The notes under the pieces are model-generated. The model ran no database searches. It was given only the letters and a program-made list of their open reading frames with translations, and had not been told where the DNA came from. A stretch of DNA of 64,000 nucleotides from Temnothorax longispinosus (lineage: Eukaryota > Arthropoda > Insecta > Hymenoptera > Formicidae). Position 1 is the first letter of the stretch, and each line of letters opens with the position of its first letter. Position numbers and translations under genes: made by a program. The DNA is taken from the NCBI RefSeq assembly GCF_030848805.1, contig NC_092368.1, positions 18,159,341 through 18,223,340 of the forward strand, read 5' to 3'. Shown piece by piece: positions 28,201-40,153 of this stretch.

Positions 28201-31200
28201 CGTTTCTTTCGATGATGGACACTGTTATTTTTTGTTCGCGATAATCATGGGAGTAGCTTACAAGTCTCAAGTGGGCGAGTTAAACAATTCTTTTCCCGGA
28301 GGGAATAGTTCCGACAAGAATCAGTTTAATCGTTCAATTTAAAGGAATAAAATGACCCTAATGGTATATCGTTGAACACATGTTACACACCGATAGTCAC
28401 ACAAATATGCGTTATTGAATGAAAACGATTAATTTGAAAATGATACGCCAACTATACATTTTGATTTGTTAAATACACTTGTTAATTCAATCTCATCTCT
28501 CATCCGTGAGAAACCTATCGAGGTACAAACAGCTATGTTTTAAAAAGGCGTCATTTTGCAGACGGAAAACACAATTCCGAACACCTGTTACGATGTACCG
28601 GCATGTACGCCGCTTAAAGCGGCAATTAAAATACAATAATTCCAGACCTAATATCACTGATGTATAACGTAAGTTATGATTCATAAATACTTCATGCGTT
28701 GAGAGATCGTAATCGAGAAACTACTAATGTGACTAATGTTTATGTATAACTCCTTTTTTGCCTTGGTTCAACACGTCCGTAAGGTGCGTCTGTCTATTTT
28801 AGCTATGTCTTGTACGACATGATCTATCCGCGATTGTTAGATGCAGATTGTTAGATACACAACTTGATAAGAGAGGCGGAATGGAACAAAAGTATCTCCG
28901 TAAATTCATATCTCTCAAATTTTTCACGTGTGATATGAAAGTTATTATATTCTCGGCGCAAATAAGACTCTCTGAAAGGTCATTAAGCAGATATTGAAAC
29001 GCTATAAAGGCTCAACGCTCGTGCACGTTCCCTGCCTGATTTGGATCGCGTTAACTTGGACTCGAACAGGTTGAGATATACAATAGAAATAAGAGCGAGC
29101 AGGCGCGGCGTGAACTCAAGATTAATCGACGAGTCTGTAAGTTGGAAATCCGCGAATGTGTAGATAAATGCGGGATGAGAAATGAGCAACTCTTATGCGT
29201 AAGACATGATAAGCTTTATCGGAAAATTACATAAACCAATTGATTAGCAAAGATTAAATAAGAGAAACAAATGGAAATGAAGGAAGATAAAGAGATACCT
29301 AAACACAGTCGCGCATAATTTACAGGACATAATTTAATTCCGAATTTCGTCAGATGATTATAATTGAGATTAACTCTAGCTAGCCACACTTATTTTCGAG
29401 TTTCTTTATTCACACTTCGGTCCGTGAGACCGCTCCACTTTGTCGCTTTGTCATTTTTATTCCAATTAATATTTTTAAGCTTGTATAATGTAGGAATAAA
29501 AAATATAAAGTCTGGATAAGATGTTTATGATAATATCAAGTCAAGAAAATAATTTGAGTTTAAACACGGAAATGGTGAAAACTATAGAAAACCGAAAAAC
29601 GTTTAGCGGTCCACTGGACTGGAATGTAGCGAGCCTAGGGTTAATGTTTACTCGATGTTTACTACCTGGTGCTCGTTTTCGCTCGTTCTCCCTTTCAGTA
29701 CGTAATTTCAGATTATTCCTTCTCAGATCATTCCTTCATTTTCTACATGAAAAGGGACTCAAGCTCCAATATTTTTGTAAAGGAAAAAGCCAATTTGCTA
29801 AAGAATGCATAGAGAGAAAGGAAAATCAAAACCATCGGACGTAAAGCGTCATACAGAATCTGTAAAACAACGACAGGATGTCTCGCATTCGCATGTCACT
29901 GACACCATTGCAGTTCAATCGTCGATGGCGATATCGCTATCAGGTTAACACGTAAAGCGACACGTTTTAATCCAGTCGATCTAGCCCCCGACGTCTGAAT
30001 CTTAATTCACGACGACGGGATCGCGCGGCATGTGGCGGCTTTGCGAGCCGACGGGACGCAATTTCGCGGCGATGCTAAGCGCTCCCGGCTTAACGATCGC
30101 GCTAACGTCGAAAAAGTTTAACGATCGTGTGTAGAGGCGTACGCACGCGAGTCCACCACGAGCATTCCGCCGCCGAGCTAATTATGTAAACGAGAATTTC
30201 GCGAAGCTAGGGGAACGGAGAGGAAGAAGGGGCGATTCGCGATCCCTTACACAAGCGGCCTATCTCTCGACGACATCGATCGGGATAAAATCGCGATGCA
30301 TATACATTGCGAGCGTTTCATTAGGAATCGGTGTAATTAAATGTCCAAGTATAATGCGCTCGATTGGGAGGGACGCGAAGTGAAGCACGGCGAACGATGC
30401 GATTTCGCTCACCGAGTTCGCGTCGATTTGGCGCTCGACCTAATTTTCATTTCGAACAGCCAAATTTATTCCAAAATCGAAAAAGAGAAAAATGTAGAAG
30501 TTATCAAAAAGTTGCTTCTAAATGACTGTGGGCGTTTCAGAAATTTGTGCAAAAGTTTTTGTGTGTGAACTAACCGGAGAAACTTAGCCACTAACAAGTA
30601 TGACTTTAGATTTACAACAGATAATTTTCTAAGAATTATGAAAACGTTTTATCTTAGGTATCTTATAGGTACTTCCTCAATGGTTTGAGTTCGCTAACTT
30701 CTAGCGAACAGTCCAACACATTTTATGCAAAATTTTATTGAATAACGGTTTTCTAATATAGATAAATAGGATTTTCTTATCTAAGTGAAAGAGGACATAA
30801 ATTATATTCCTCAAAAAAATGCATGGGGATATAAGAATATCTTAGATTATAAATATTTCTATAAATTTAAAGCTTGTTTGATGCTGTAAAAACATTTTAT
30901 ATTGCAAATCATTCAATGCAATTTTTAAGCGGTATAATCGAATATCTTGATTATGTTTAATTAAATTAAATTTCTGAGTTATTCGACATCTTATTTGCAA
31001 GTGAATAGAGTACACGATTTCTTTTAGCGCCAATGATATTTTCCATCGTAGAGAAAATGTACGAGCAATCGCGAAATCGTTAGGCGAATCTGGTTCAGTT
31101 TCACATAAAGAAAAGGCATTAAATGCGAAAATAAACTTGGCTCATGCTACGACGTGACGCCATAAAGGACGTTCGGTGGACGTTCGATCAGAGCATGGAC

Positions 31201-33330
31201 TCGCAATTACGCGCGTTCCAGCCGTTGCCAATAAAACTATTTATCATGGCGGAGAGGATGGGAGCTTTCATAAATCCCGAAATAACCGGCGGGTCGATCT
31301 GATACACGCTCGCGTGCACGGCTGACGTTCATGAACGAAATGCTTCTCCTCGACGTAGAAATCATTATGCAATTATAACGAATCTAACCGCTGCATACTT
31401 TTGCGGAACCGGCGAAACCGCCAAGTGTGTTATCCGACGCGGCATGCCGTTGGAGAACAACTACGAAAATTACCGAAGAAGAACGGCGGTCTGATAATAA
31501 GCAGGATTTTTCTCATACAAGCGAATGAAGACGTAACGTATATATTCGTTAGAAAATTGTACGAGGGTATAAAAATATCGTAGATCCTAAATGTTTCTAT
31601 ATCCATGAAGTCTTTCTACAAATTTAAAACTTGTTCTACACTTAAAAAAGATTTACACTGTATAATTTATTGCAATTTTTTATCGAATATCTTGATAATT
31701 AAATTAAATTAAATTTTGTGTAAATACTCACATGCTCTAAGTTGAAATCACCTTAATAAAATCTTTCATTTTCTATTGATAAAAAAATTTTACACTAAAC
31801 ATTCACTTACTACAATTTCTTAAGCGATGTAGTTGATCTTGATAATTAAGTTTAATTGAATTAAATTTTTGTGAAGACACATGCTAGTTAAAATTTTAAT
31901 ACAATTTTTTGTTATCTATTGATACTCTCATCTCTCTCTTGAACGAAATATTTTTCAGATTTTGCATTTTATTTTATTTAACTTCCCAGAATTTTTTTAT
32001 TTTAATACCGTGCAACTTATAGTAATTATATATGTTAATATTTCTACAATAAGATAATGCCCATTTTTTTATGTATACTTTACATGTGATATTAGCAGAG
32101 ATTGGAGAATTTTGTAAAAGAAAACACATTAGACACGAATGTTATTTTAATTATACGATACCTTGCGTTATACCAATTTGAACTTTTGTTCATCAAAGAA
32201 CCGGCAATATTCACGCAAATTCGCGGTAGCGCGCGATAAATTCACAGCGGCGGAAACAATCGAAAGCCAAAGGTAGGCGAATTAAGTGGCGCTCCCTTCG
32301 AAGCATAAACAAGTGTTAGGGACGTGAATGGGATCACGTAAAAAACAGATTTCCACCCTCGGCAACGCGGACGTTCTCGCGCACGAAACACGATTTCAGA
32401 CGGGCGGTCGCCAGGAAGGGCGGGAAAAGGGGATAGGGACTAACGTCGTAAGCGATCCCAGGGGCTCGTCAGGAACGATCTTATGATTGACCGCGTTACG
32501 CCACTCCCTGAAGACCGTTTTTCAAAAGCTATTTCGGAAATACCGCCGCCATCAACGCACTTCAACGAGCGATCATGGAGAAATACTCTAAACTAGATTA
32601 CTAAACTAGAGAGAGAAAGAGAGAGAGATTCCAAGGAGCATAATCTGTTAATATTGTAATTATGAATCTTTCGTAACGCAAATTTTTTAACAGAAAAAGA
32701 AATTATATTCGTCCTTTATAAAAATAAAGCAAGCTCTCGTTTAAAAGCCCTTGGCCGAAAGTTGAAACATCTTTTAGATGTGATTAGTTTGTGTTGTCTT
32801 ATAAAAAATGTTTATAAAGAGTGATATATTTTTTAAAAATAATTACAATTCGAGTATTTTTGGAAAGAAGCTAGATTATGTTAAATACTCAATATTAATT
32901 TTAAGCTGTTTGACTCCGTGCAATCTTATAGATTTCATCACTTAGATTTTTACTCACCTTTCTTTTCGTCCTCTTCCTCTCCATGATCAGTCGCATGATG
33001 CAGATGATGTACACTAGGATGATGCCCAGTGATCGCCGGTACCAGGGAATGATTGCTCAACGTTGGATGCGGATGATGCGGATGATGATGACTGAGGAAT
33101 CTGACCGCCGCGGCAGCGGCCTGATGCTGTGCCTGCATGCTCTGCTGGACCTGGCTCTGCACCTGACCCAGAACCGGATGATGCGGCGGCCATCCTGTCA
33201 AGTGGAATGGAAACACAGGCGTCGTTCTTTGAAACAATCTGGTAGGGGCCAGTAAGGATCCTCCGGAGGCGCTGGAGCCACTGCCGGGGGGCAACGGAAA
33301 GGACAGACCGCCTCCAGGTTCCAAGACCAT
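3566..33330 (-). CDS. unc-4: Homeobox protein unc-4 homolog (four exons, 465 aa)
   Basis: Coding sequence is join(32958..33330, 9925..10097, 4660..4863, 3566..4213) on the minus strand: 1398 nt, 465 residues. All junctions are GT/AG and phases agree (1, 0, 0). Order: Gly/Pro/Gln/His-rich N-terminus (1-117), acidic stretch (118-132), homeodomain (137-196), conserved basic extension with GPGRPAHN (201-208) and a charged helix (about 223-250), Ser/acidic region, eh1 motif FSIDSLLG (426-433), Ser/Thr/Pro tail. Unc-4/Uncx proteins are nuclear transcription factors that specify neuron identity and, through eh1, recruit the Groucho/UNC-37 corepressor; the role here is inferred from the family. The start is the first ATG after an in-frame TGA at 33376-33378. 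Drosophila Unc-4 is somewhat longer. A close paralog such as OdsH is the main alternative identity; the extension after the homeodomain favours this family either way. Confidence 0.95.
3665..3688 (-). other. eh1 (Groucho-interaction) motif of Unc-4
   Basis: These 24 nt encode FSIDSLLG (residues 426-433), matching the eh1 pattern FxIxxLL, directly preceded by KRLNP. Vertebrate Uncx has a similar motif in its C-terminal half and C. elegans UNC-4 binds the Groucho homolog UNC-37 through such a motif. It supports a repressor role. Confidence 0.85.
4214..4659 (-). other. unc-4 intron 3 (446 bp)
   Basis: A short AT-rich intron with donor GTAAGC at 4659 and acceptor ttaatttcag. No repeat or feature inside. 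Confidence 0.9.
4660..4863 (-). CDS. unc-4: unc-4 coding exon 3 (homeodomain helix 3 and conserved extension)
   Basis: The acceptor is ttgcag|GTG (AG at 4864-4865) and the donor is AAA|GTAAGC (4659); 204 nt, phase 0 at both ends, residues 183-250. It begins with recognition helix VWFQNRRAKWRKK, giving Q50 and N51 at residues 186 and 187. It continues with HTKKGPGRPAHN and SCSGEPIPPEEL, which are diagnostic for the Unc-4/Uncx family, then a Lys/Arg/Glu-rich stretch ending QRKLAAK that is likely helical. Joining to exon 2 restores an unbroken homeodomain, strong evidence for both splice sites. Confidence 0.97.
5492..5547 (+). other. G-run tract with quadruplex potential
   Basis: At least six runs of three to six G separated by one to five bases on the plus strand (5500-5545). 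This fits the G3+N1-7 quadruplex pattern. It lies in unc-4 intron 2, where the transcript carries the complementary C-rich strand. Confidence 0.5.
6126..6636. mobile_element. TTAA-flanked non-autonomous element with internal inverted copies (piggyBac-like MITE)
   Basis: TTAA occurs immediately outside both ends (6122-6125 and 6637-6640). The left end reads CCCATTGGCTGTGT and the right end, reverse-complemented, reads CTCGTTGACTGTGT, an imperfect terminal inverted repeat. Inside, a segment at 6200-6300 is repeated in reverse orientation at 6341-6465, including an AATGGCGG(A/G)TC motif, and the right side carries a second diverged copy to about 6530. TTAA duplication and CCC/CYC ends are hallmarks of piggyBac-type elements. 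There is no transposase frame. The family name is inference from ends and target site only. Confidence 0.65.
9925..10097 (-). CDS. unc-4: unc-4 coding exon 2 (homeodomain residues 1-46)
   Basis: The acceptor is ttttcag|GTTGC (AG at 10098-10099) and the donor is GCA|GTAAGT (9924). The exon opens with an acidic CDGESDEGG linker, then the basic arm KRRRSRTNF and helices 1 and 2 of the homeodomain, including the family-typical SHYPDVFMREALA segment. Conserved positions L16 (L152), F20 (F156) and R5 (R141) are present. The exon stops exactly after homeodomain residue 46, a known intron position in paired-like homeobox genes. It is 173 nt, phase 1 in and phase 0 out, isolated between a 5-kb and a 23-kb intron. 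Confidence 0.96.
17105..17150. repeat. GCGTT pentanucleotide tandem repeat
   Basis: Several exact copies of GCGTT followed by degenerate ones (GCGTC, GCATGAC). It sits in unc-4 intron 1. Confidence 0.85.
17604..17644. other. Imperfect hairpin
   Basis: CCTCCTACCTGG at 17604-17615 pairs with CCAGGTGAGGAGG at 17632-17644, one bulged base, 16-nt loop. A smaller CCTGG/CCAGG hairpin lies just before (17581-17593). The stem is too short for a canonical pre-miRNA and I recognise no known miRNA sequence. Confidence 0.45.
24426..24574. repeat. 17-bp direct repeat flanking a small hairpin
   Basis: The 17-mer GTTGAGACAAGCCCAGT is exact at 24426-24442 and 24558-24574. Between them is a hairpin with CCTTG/CAAGG and an imperfect TATATC/GATATA continuation (about 24490-24527). 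The origin is unclear. Confidence 0.6.
24706..24831. mobile_element. 126-bp MITE-like element with 25-bp terminal inverted repeats
   Basis: The left end GGGTGCGTTCGGGAAAACG and the reverse complement of the right end GGCTGCGTTCGGAAAGCG match over about 25 bp. The element is flanked by the trinucleotide TAT on both sides (24703-24705 and 24832-24834). It is short and non-coding, in unc-4 intron 1. Three-base duplications occur in PIF/Harbinger-type elements, but TAT is not their usual TWA, so the family is left open. Confidence 0.7.
25540..25587. repeat. 24-bp tandem duplication
   Basis: Two adjacent 24-bp units (25540-25563, 25564-25587) beginning AAGAATAAAGG, differing at a few positions. 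Confidence 0.85.
27402..27460. repeat. 25-bp unit duplicated with 34-bp period
   Basis: TCGTCTCGTT(A/G)TTATAATAAATAAC occurs at 27402-27426 and 27436-27460, one mismatch. Confidence 0.8.
30825..31880. repeat. Three diverged direct repeats in unc-4 intron 1
   Basis: Related AT-rich segments at about 30825-30976, 31563-31722 and 31784-31880. All share a block resembling ATCTTGATAATTAAATTAAATTAAATTT near the end and the first two share the sequence leading up to it. Probably an old local duplication; simple AT bias explains part of the similarity. Confidence 0.45.
32958..33330 (-). CDS. unc-4: unc-4 coding exon 1
   Basis: This exon encodes residues 1-124 plus the first base of codon 125. The start ATG is at 33328-33330; an in-frame TGA lies 15 codons upstream at 33376-33378 with no other ATG between. 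The protein is low-complexity: Gly/Ser/Pro-rich at 5-24, Gln-rich at 56-70, five alanines at 71-75, and two histidine-rich runs (81-88 and 103-112), ending in an acidic GEEEDEKK segment. The donor is AAG|GTGAGT (intron base at 32957), so the exon ends in phase 1 and the split codon gives glycine with exon 2. The histidine and alanine runs are typical of homeobox factors and evolve quickly; no second domain is visible. Confidence 0.9.
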
Positions 33331-34800
33331 CTTCGGTACCAACTCGCCGGCGCTCGTCTCTCCCTCGGAGAGCGATCAGTGCGCTCGCATCAATCCTCAG
33401 GATCAACGAAGCCCCGATCACCACAGAAGAGGAAGAGTCACTTAATCACTGGTACACTGGAATCATGTGTCTGTCAAGAATGCGGGGGATATCTGATACC
33501 GTTAGACGTTTCCAGTCAACGCGAATTTACGTCTTCCATTTCAGGCCCTTCGAAGCATGATCATTGACACATCATCCATGGACTATCATTGCCTATAAGT
33601 CACGCGTTTTTGATGATCATTAAGACGCTCACGAAAATTCTGATCTCGCCGTCTCAAACAGGTCTTTGTATCTTCCATTCTAAGTCTTTTAGGTCATTAC
33701 CTAGATCCATCCCGAGCGTTGATCTTCTTGGAAAGCAGTGATCTTAAAGAACAGTCATCCAAAACAATGATTCAACGGTTCGAGATTTTTATATTTTGCT
33801 TCCTAATTGCAATATTTTATTTTACATATTCTTCATGTTTTTTCGTTTTCGCTTTCAAGATCTATAGATCAATTCTGTAGTTCAAAGTGCAGATAACAAT
33901 GTTTCACATATTTCTTAAATTTTTTTATGCACTAAGTTGCCTGTCAAATAGGTGACTGGTAAAACTCCACCAGCCGTCGGCCAGCTTAACAGCGTTGTCA
34001 CAGCTTCTAAACGATCTTTCGAACTAAATTCAATCAGTATCACAAATTAGGCTATAATATATCGATCATACATCCACGATTGATGACTCCAGGTGTCGAT
34101 TTCACCATGTATGAATATATAAACAGTCCTTCACTTGCTAAACTCGTCGATTGAAGACTGACGATCTTCCACGAGAACAACGTCTTTCCAAAAATCCATC
34201 ATAGAGTCTTTGATCTGTGACGTCACTGGCAGTCTCACAATTCACGGGAGTGTTTCTTCTCGGTGTACTCCAAAATTCTGTGCACGCTGGGATTAAATCA
34301 CCGAATTATATTTTGCGACACTTTCCCGGCCACGACACGTCACCGGAGGAACTTCCGGGTCCTCGCGGCACGCGAATACGTGCGCGTGACAGGCGGGTCT
34401 CCGGGATTTCCTTGGTAGCAAGGACCTGCTAGTGTTAAGACCACTACGGCATGAGCCAACGGCACAATACTATCTGCTCAGAGGCTCGAGTCAACGACTC
34501 CCCTCTGTCCGCGAAACTGAAACTGGTTTCAGGATCCGCCCAGAGGCGCCCGATTGGCTGAGCCCATGGCGGGCTCGTGGGTTATACGGAATGTCGGGCC
34601 AATGCGGACGCGAGAATTATATGGACGGCGCCGCCCGCCGGACGCTTTTTTCGTCCTGGAATTGAATCGACGCCTGCTTGCGGCGCCTGGTGGGGGCGAA
34701 TCAATTGGTGGCTGCCCTGAAACAGGCCGCAAGATGGCTCCTCCCTTCCCACAGCCGCTGCGAGATACCCTTGCCGATCTCATCTGAGGCGCCTCGGATT
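33331..34800 (-). promoter_or_regulatory. unc-4 5' UTR and probable promoter region
   Basis: Sequence upstream of the start codon, read on the minus strand. The first 50-100 bases are GC-rich and contain the in-frame stop at 33376-33378. From about 34330 to 34790 the DNA is strongly GC- and CpG-rich, plausible as a promoter. No clear TATA box placed before an initiator is visible and the transcription start is unknown; an additional non-coding exon could be present. Confidence 0.35.
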
Positions 34801-35660
34801 CGAACCGAGTTGGATTCGTCGTAATGGACAGGCAAAATATATATCAGTGAATTGTGCGGTTGTTTATTGCCCAACATTGTTGTTCCGCCTTTGTCCATTT
34901 TCTTCTTCCAAATGAAAGTTTTCGAGGGGGAAATTTAACTCTTTGAGGCTCGCAGACGCAATTTAAGTTTTATGTGTGCAATTTAAAGATCGCGTTCAAT
35001 TTTATTAGTACGAGACGTACGATAAAATAATTTAACGTTAGAATTATTGTGCACGATTGAAACTTGAAGGAGTAATTTAATTTATGCCAACAGATATTTC
35101 TGTGTACTTTCTTAATTTCAATACATTTCTGAATTACAGGATCTTGAAATTCTCAATCTCTGATATTACGGAATGATATTCCATATGGAATATCTTATTG
35201 ATAAAATTAATGAAATAGGAAACCCTCCTCGGGTCTCGAGTGGACGGACGAGCTTGCGAGGAAGAGAGAGGAAGACCCCCATGATCACGCACCACCACTC
35301 CTGCGGCAATCCCCCACTCCGAGAGCTTCTTCCGCCCCTCCAACCCCCGAGGGCGCGATCCTCTTTTAATAAAAGGAGCTCGGAGGCGTTAAGTAATTAC
35401 ATCTATTCTCTGCTGGGGAGGAAATTACCTGCGCCGGATCGGTGTGGGAAAAATTGGGAAATTAAAATTAACCCCCACCCCGGCTTGAGCCCCGCGCGCG
35501 CTTGCTCGACCGTTCTGCCCCCTTTCTCGGATTGCGCGCTCGACCGGAACACTTCGTTCTCGAATTTAGGAGGAGCCGGCGGCCATTACCGCTTACGTAA
35601 TCTTTTTTTGCACAGTGACGGCGGCAGCTTGTTAGCGAAGTTATTTAGCACGCGATTTCG

Positions 35661-35674
35661 CCCCCCCCCCCCCC
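35661..35674. repeat. Poly-C run
   Basis: Fourteen consecutive C. Confidence 0.95.
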
Positions 35675-37046
35675 GTTCGTCGACGAGAGCCGAGAGAGAG
35701 CCAGCACTCATCTATCATCTCTGAATATTGTTGCCAGAGAGTAACACTGATAAAGGACAATACTTCAACGCTCATTGTTTTATATCTAAATAAAATTTGA
35801 TTATTGTTCTAATTTCAGCAATTTATTTCTAGTCGAACATAATTTACACTACTAAAGTCTGTATAGCATGCCGTGTATGTTGATATATTGTTTAAAATGC
35901 ATTTGTCGAACAATCTATATATCCATTATAAAATCATCTTGCAGTTTTATTTAATTTTCTCTCTCTAATAAGAGAAATGTAAATCTTGACGAGATAATTC
36001 CGCGATTTTTATAGAAATAAATCTAAATTCTTCTTTCCTACAGAATCATCTGCATAATAAAAATCTAAAATTAATTTATTAGATTATTTTGTACATATTA
36101 TCGACATTCTCGATATTTTCCCACAACTATAAGTGGAAAATATAATATAATATTAATATAATATTTTATAACGATGATTAAATTCATTAACAATATTCAA
36201 ATTGCTTACGAAATGCACAAGTTTTAATTTAAGAATGTAATTAACGTTTCAAAAATTAACTTTTCAGTGCGCGAGTAATTAAATTACTTATCGATTGACA
36301 ATGAGAAATCGCGAAGTTGATCATGTTAGCGAAGGAAAAGAAGAGGGGCTGAAAGGGGTGAAGTGGAGCCATGAAAAATTGATCGAGCACGATATCTCAC
36401 GTTTAGGTGCATCTTGGTGAAGGAACCAGAACACGCGCGGGTCATACATCAAATACCCGGAAGATCCGCGTGCGCGCGCGCACACGCGACCGTGCTTTAA
36501 TATAAAACTTAAATAACGACACATACAAGAGGGCGAAGGCGTCATGACGAAAATGGCGAATAATCTTATGAATAAGTTCTTCGCCCGGTTCAACCACAAA
36601 TATCAAAGTCGCATGAGAAATGAACGCGGGCTACTATGTTTTTTCTAAAATTTACATTCTTATATAACAGATAAAATCTTAGAAAAGCTGATACAATTTT
36701 TTAACTTATAATTTTTTATATTCATGTTATACATTTTATTTGAATAAATGTATTTTAAGCCTAAAGAAATAACGGCTTTAAATTAAATATTATTAAATAT
36801 TTAACAATAAATATTAATAAATATTAATAAATATATATAAATATATTAAATATGTTATTAAATATTTATTAAATTATTAAATATTTTAATTTCATATTTA
36901 CTTCATTAATAAAGTATAATTTTATTTTCGTGATCCTAGCGATTATCGCTGCCGTACAAATTGGATCTTTTGGGGTAAATTCTGTTTTTGCTTTTTGTAC
37001 AACGCGGATTGCCATGACGACACCTCGTATCGTTTTATCGTTGATT

Positions 37047-37074
37047 AGAGAGAGAGAGAGAGAGAGAGAGAGAG
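37047..37074. repeat. (GA)n microsatellite
   Basis: Fourteen uninterrupted AG units. Confidence 0.95.
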
Positions 37075-40000
37075 CAATCGAAAGAAAAAGAAAGAAATCA
37101 AGAGAGAGAGTTCGTCTTTAATCAAGGTCAAATCCTCATTTGGCACGTCCTCGCTCGCGCCATCAAATATAATCACCAGAAAGCGCACCATCTTTTTTCC
37201 CTCCTCTTGCTTTGGGACTCCACTCCCCTTCTCCTTGCTTCACAGAAACCAGCAGCACCCTTTCTCCCTTCCTTCAGACTCGTTCTCGCTCTCTCGAATT
37301 GAATCTCTCCGGCAGAGAGGAGAGGGTGAGAAGACGAAGGAGAAGGTTGCCTTGGCAACGACAGAGGGTTTCTCGATGTGGTTGCCGGGGCAACCTGCAA
37401 CCAGCGACCCCTAAATATGCGCCCGGAACCGCAGAGAAGAAAGGAGGGGTTGGAGGAAAAGTGAGAAAGAGGGGCATTTAATAATCGAGTTAAATAAAAG
37501 CCTTTCCGAAAAGAAATAAAGACAGGACTTGAACCGGAGCAAGACGTAACGAAAGATGTGCTTGTAACTTGCACTTTGGAAGATGAAGATAATAAACACT
37601 AGCCACTTGTTGTACATCGATTACATAATTTACATTCAAGACGACATTATGAAGTATGTGATGAAATTTGATTTACTATATATATATATAAATGTATTCT
37701 ATCAGATTATTTTCTTCATTTATACATACAGACGTTCAGATCTAATTTGATTTTGATACAAATAATGAGAGTAATAATAGCATAATAATAATAACAATAA
37801 TTTATCTTTATATAAAATCCACATTTTTGTTTTGTACTTAGTACGTAATTAACTAAAAATTCGATTTTGATATTAAAAATATATCAAATTCAGAACACTT
37901 GATAACTTATATAGCAATTAGTAAAGCACGAATAATTTTCCGGAGGTACACGCGTAATTCAGAGGAGTTAAATTCAAGGCGACGCGCTATTACGTAAAAG
38001 TCACCTTTTGCCGGAAATTAGGCTGACGCTCGTCTCGGGAGACCCAGGCGTACATAATGCGGACGCGGGAAGGACGAGCGAAGAGGAAAGCGGCGAGTTC
38101 CTAATTTACACAGCCGCCGCATCCTCGAAGCCCTTTCCGGCCCAGACGGAACTTTGCCGGCGATTAAAACGCTTTAGTAATTAACTGGGTCTCCTCACCT
38201 TCCGCGAGTAGCAGTTACCGCCGCCACGCCAGTAGCACTCCGAAACTCCGCGTCTTCTTCTTCCCTCCCTTCTCCACCACATTGCTTGTTTGCATTATTT
38301 AACTCTCCGCTGCAGCAGCAGTGGTACTTCATAGCGAATAATTGTCGACGGAGAATGTAAATCGACGTGCCGAAAAAACATACATGCATAAAATATGTCG
38401 AAAGACACGCGCGTAAAAAACGCGCATAATCGCGCGTTTGCAGTTTAATAATAAAAAGAAGTGCACAAGCGAGGTACCATCGACCAGATTAAATGGAAAT
38501 ATTTAGAGATTATCAATCGCGCGAGGATCAACTTGAATTCTGATAGAACTGAACATCTGAATAGGTATGCGAGGGGGAAAAAATTTGATGGAATAAATTT
38601 ATGTAAAGTAAATGCTATCTACTGGCCCATCAAAAAAAAAACATAATAAACGATCTCGTTTAATTTAATTTCGTTTTTCTTCGAGATCGATGCCGTCTTA
38701 CCGTCCGCCGCTTAAAATCTAGCGTTTTCGAGCGCTGTAAACAGTGCACGTCAGCTTCATCTCCATCTAATCCTGTTTGGTGCGTCCATCGATAAACGCC
38801 AGCCCTTCTCTTTACCTCCCTCCGGCGCGAGACACCATCCCTCTCTCTCTCTCTCTTCTCCCCCTCACCCCATCGCGCCCTCCCTTCACTTTTCCCGCTT
38901 TTCGCACGCGCACACTTGCTCGGTCACCGAGATCTCGGCGGAGTGGAGTTGCGCGATAAAGTCTCAAAGTAATTAGCTCGATGTTTACACAGTTTAACGT
39001 TTCCCTCGTATCTTCGGCTTTACTCCTACGCGCAGCATCTCAATTAACTTACGGCGCACTTAATTAGCCGGGCCAGCACGCCGCGGCTCGCAAAGCACTT
39101 TCGAATCGGTCTTGTCGATCGCCCTTTCCCGGCAGCGACGCGACGGCCCAGGCGTTGCTCCGCTTTTATCATTCGCGCTCTCCCAGCGGGTCGCGAAATA
39201 TTGCGCACTCCATATATTGTTCTGAATGGCTGTCTCTCGGAAGAACGTTGTTATATCGTCGGCCTAATTAATCAATCAATTAATCTTGCTATTTCAGAAC
39301 GCGAATCTTTACAGGAGACGTACATTTATTCCAATTTTATATTTATCGCTAGAGTTAAATCAATTTTTGTTTGATTTATGTTGAATTTAATTTGACCATG
39401 TAAGGTTTTTAGACATCAAATGGAATCATAATGTGATGACTAAAGAATCGCAAAGTTATTGTTGTATCATATTATACTCGTTCGACGTGAACGTCTGGCA
39501 AACCTACGATACGGCAAATGTCGGCTTCGACGTCGACAAATTGAAATTGTTATCGACATCCGGCGGCCGACTCTTCGCTCATTCAACGTTGCGTAATCTC
39601 GATGATATTTCTGGGATCAATGGATCAAGCCAGCTCCATCGACCTTACGAATTGAAATTTCTCAATGCATGGAGGAGTCCCGACGCGACCCCGCGCTACA
39701 TCGAATGACGTCCGCGCGAGGCTTTATCGCCTCTCGTGATTGCGGCCGTCGATTTTCTTCCGCCGCACGTTGGACGATATCGAGGTTTTTACCCTGCGAT
39801 TGATTCTCGTTTCACTTGTGTAAAAAGCCATGGATTTTAGAAACATTTTACTGCGAAAGATAATGAACTTCTTTTCGATCTTGATCATTATACCAACTTA
39901 CTATTCTATTACAAGTAATAATTTAAATAATTTTACTCTATTCCTAATTTTCAAATGCAATACAGATGAAGAAGAAATTGCAATCCAGAATAGAATTATT

Positions 40001-40153
40001 TATTTAAAATGTATAAACGGAAGAATGTCACACAAAATAAATGCGTGAATGTTTCCTTTGATTATTCAAGCCTATTATAGTAATGGTAATTAAATCTATC
40101 GTCCAATTCTCAGGACCCGAGGATCTTGATGGAGTTGCGCGAATTCTCTCCTT

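Larger units (their letters stand above)
10098..32957 (-). other. unc-4 intron 1 (22.9 kb)
   Basis: Donor GTGAGT at 32957, acceptor cag at 10100-10098. Almost all is unassigned: CpG-rich blocks alternate with AT-rich DNA. Recognisable items are a GCGTT repeat (17105-17150), a hairpin near 17604, a 126-bp inverted-repeat element (24706-24831), a 24-bp tandem duplication (25540-25587), a 25-bp duplication (27402-27460) and three diverged direct repeats (30825-31880). I recognise no nested gene. Such a large first intron in a developmental regulator often carries enhancers, which cannot be seen without conservation data. Confidence 0.85.

Noticed and set aside
33331..33342. Four extra unc-4 residues starting at a TTG
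   Set aside because: Nuclear genes start at ATG; the first in-frame ATG is at 33328-33330.
34797..34815. tRNA-like T-arm on the minus strand (CTCGGTTCGAATCCGAG)
   Set aside because: Stem and loop look right, but no matching acceptor stem, D-arm or anticodon arm lies at the required spacing.
35173..35724. 183-aa open frame on the plus strand
   Set aside because: Runs through a poly-C tract and low-complexity sequence; no domain.
39433..39708. 91-aa open frame on the plus strand
   Set aside because: Has an ATG, but no family is recognised and flanking splice or promoter signals are absent.
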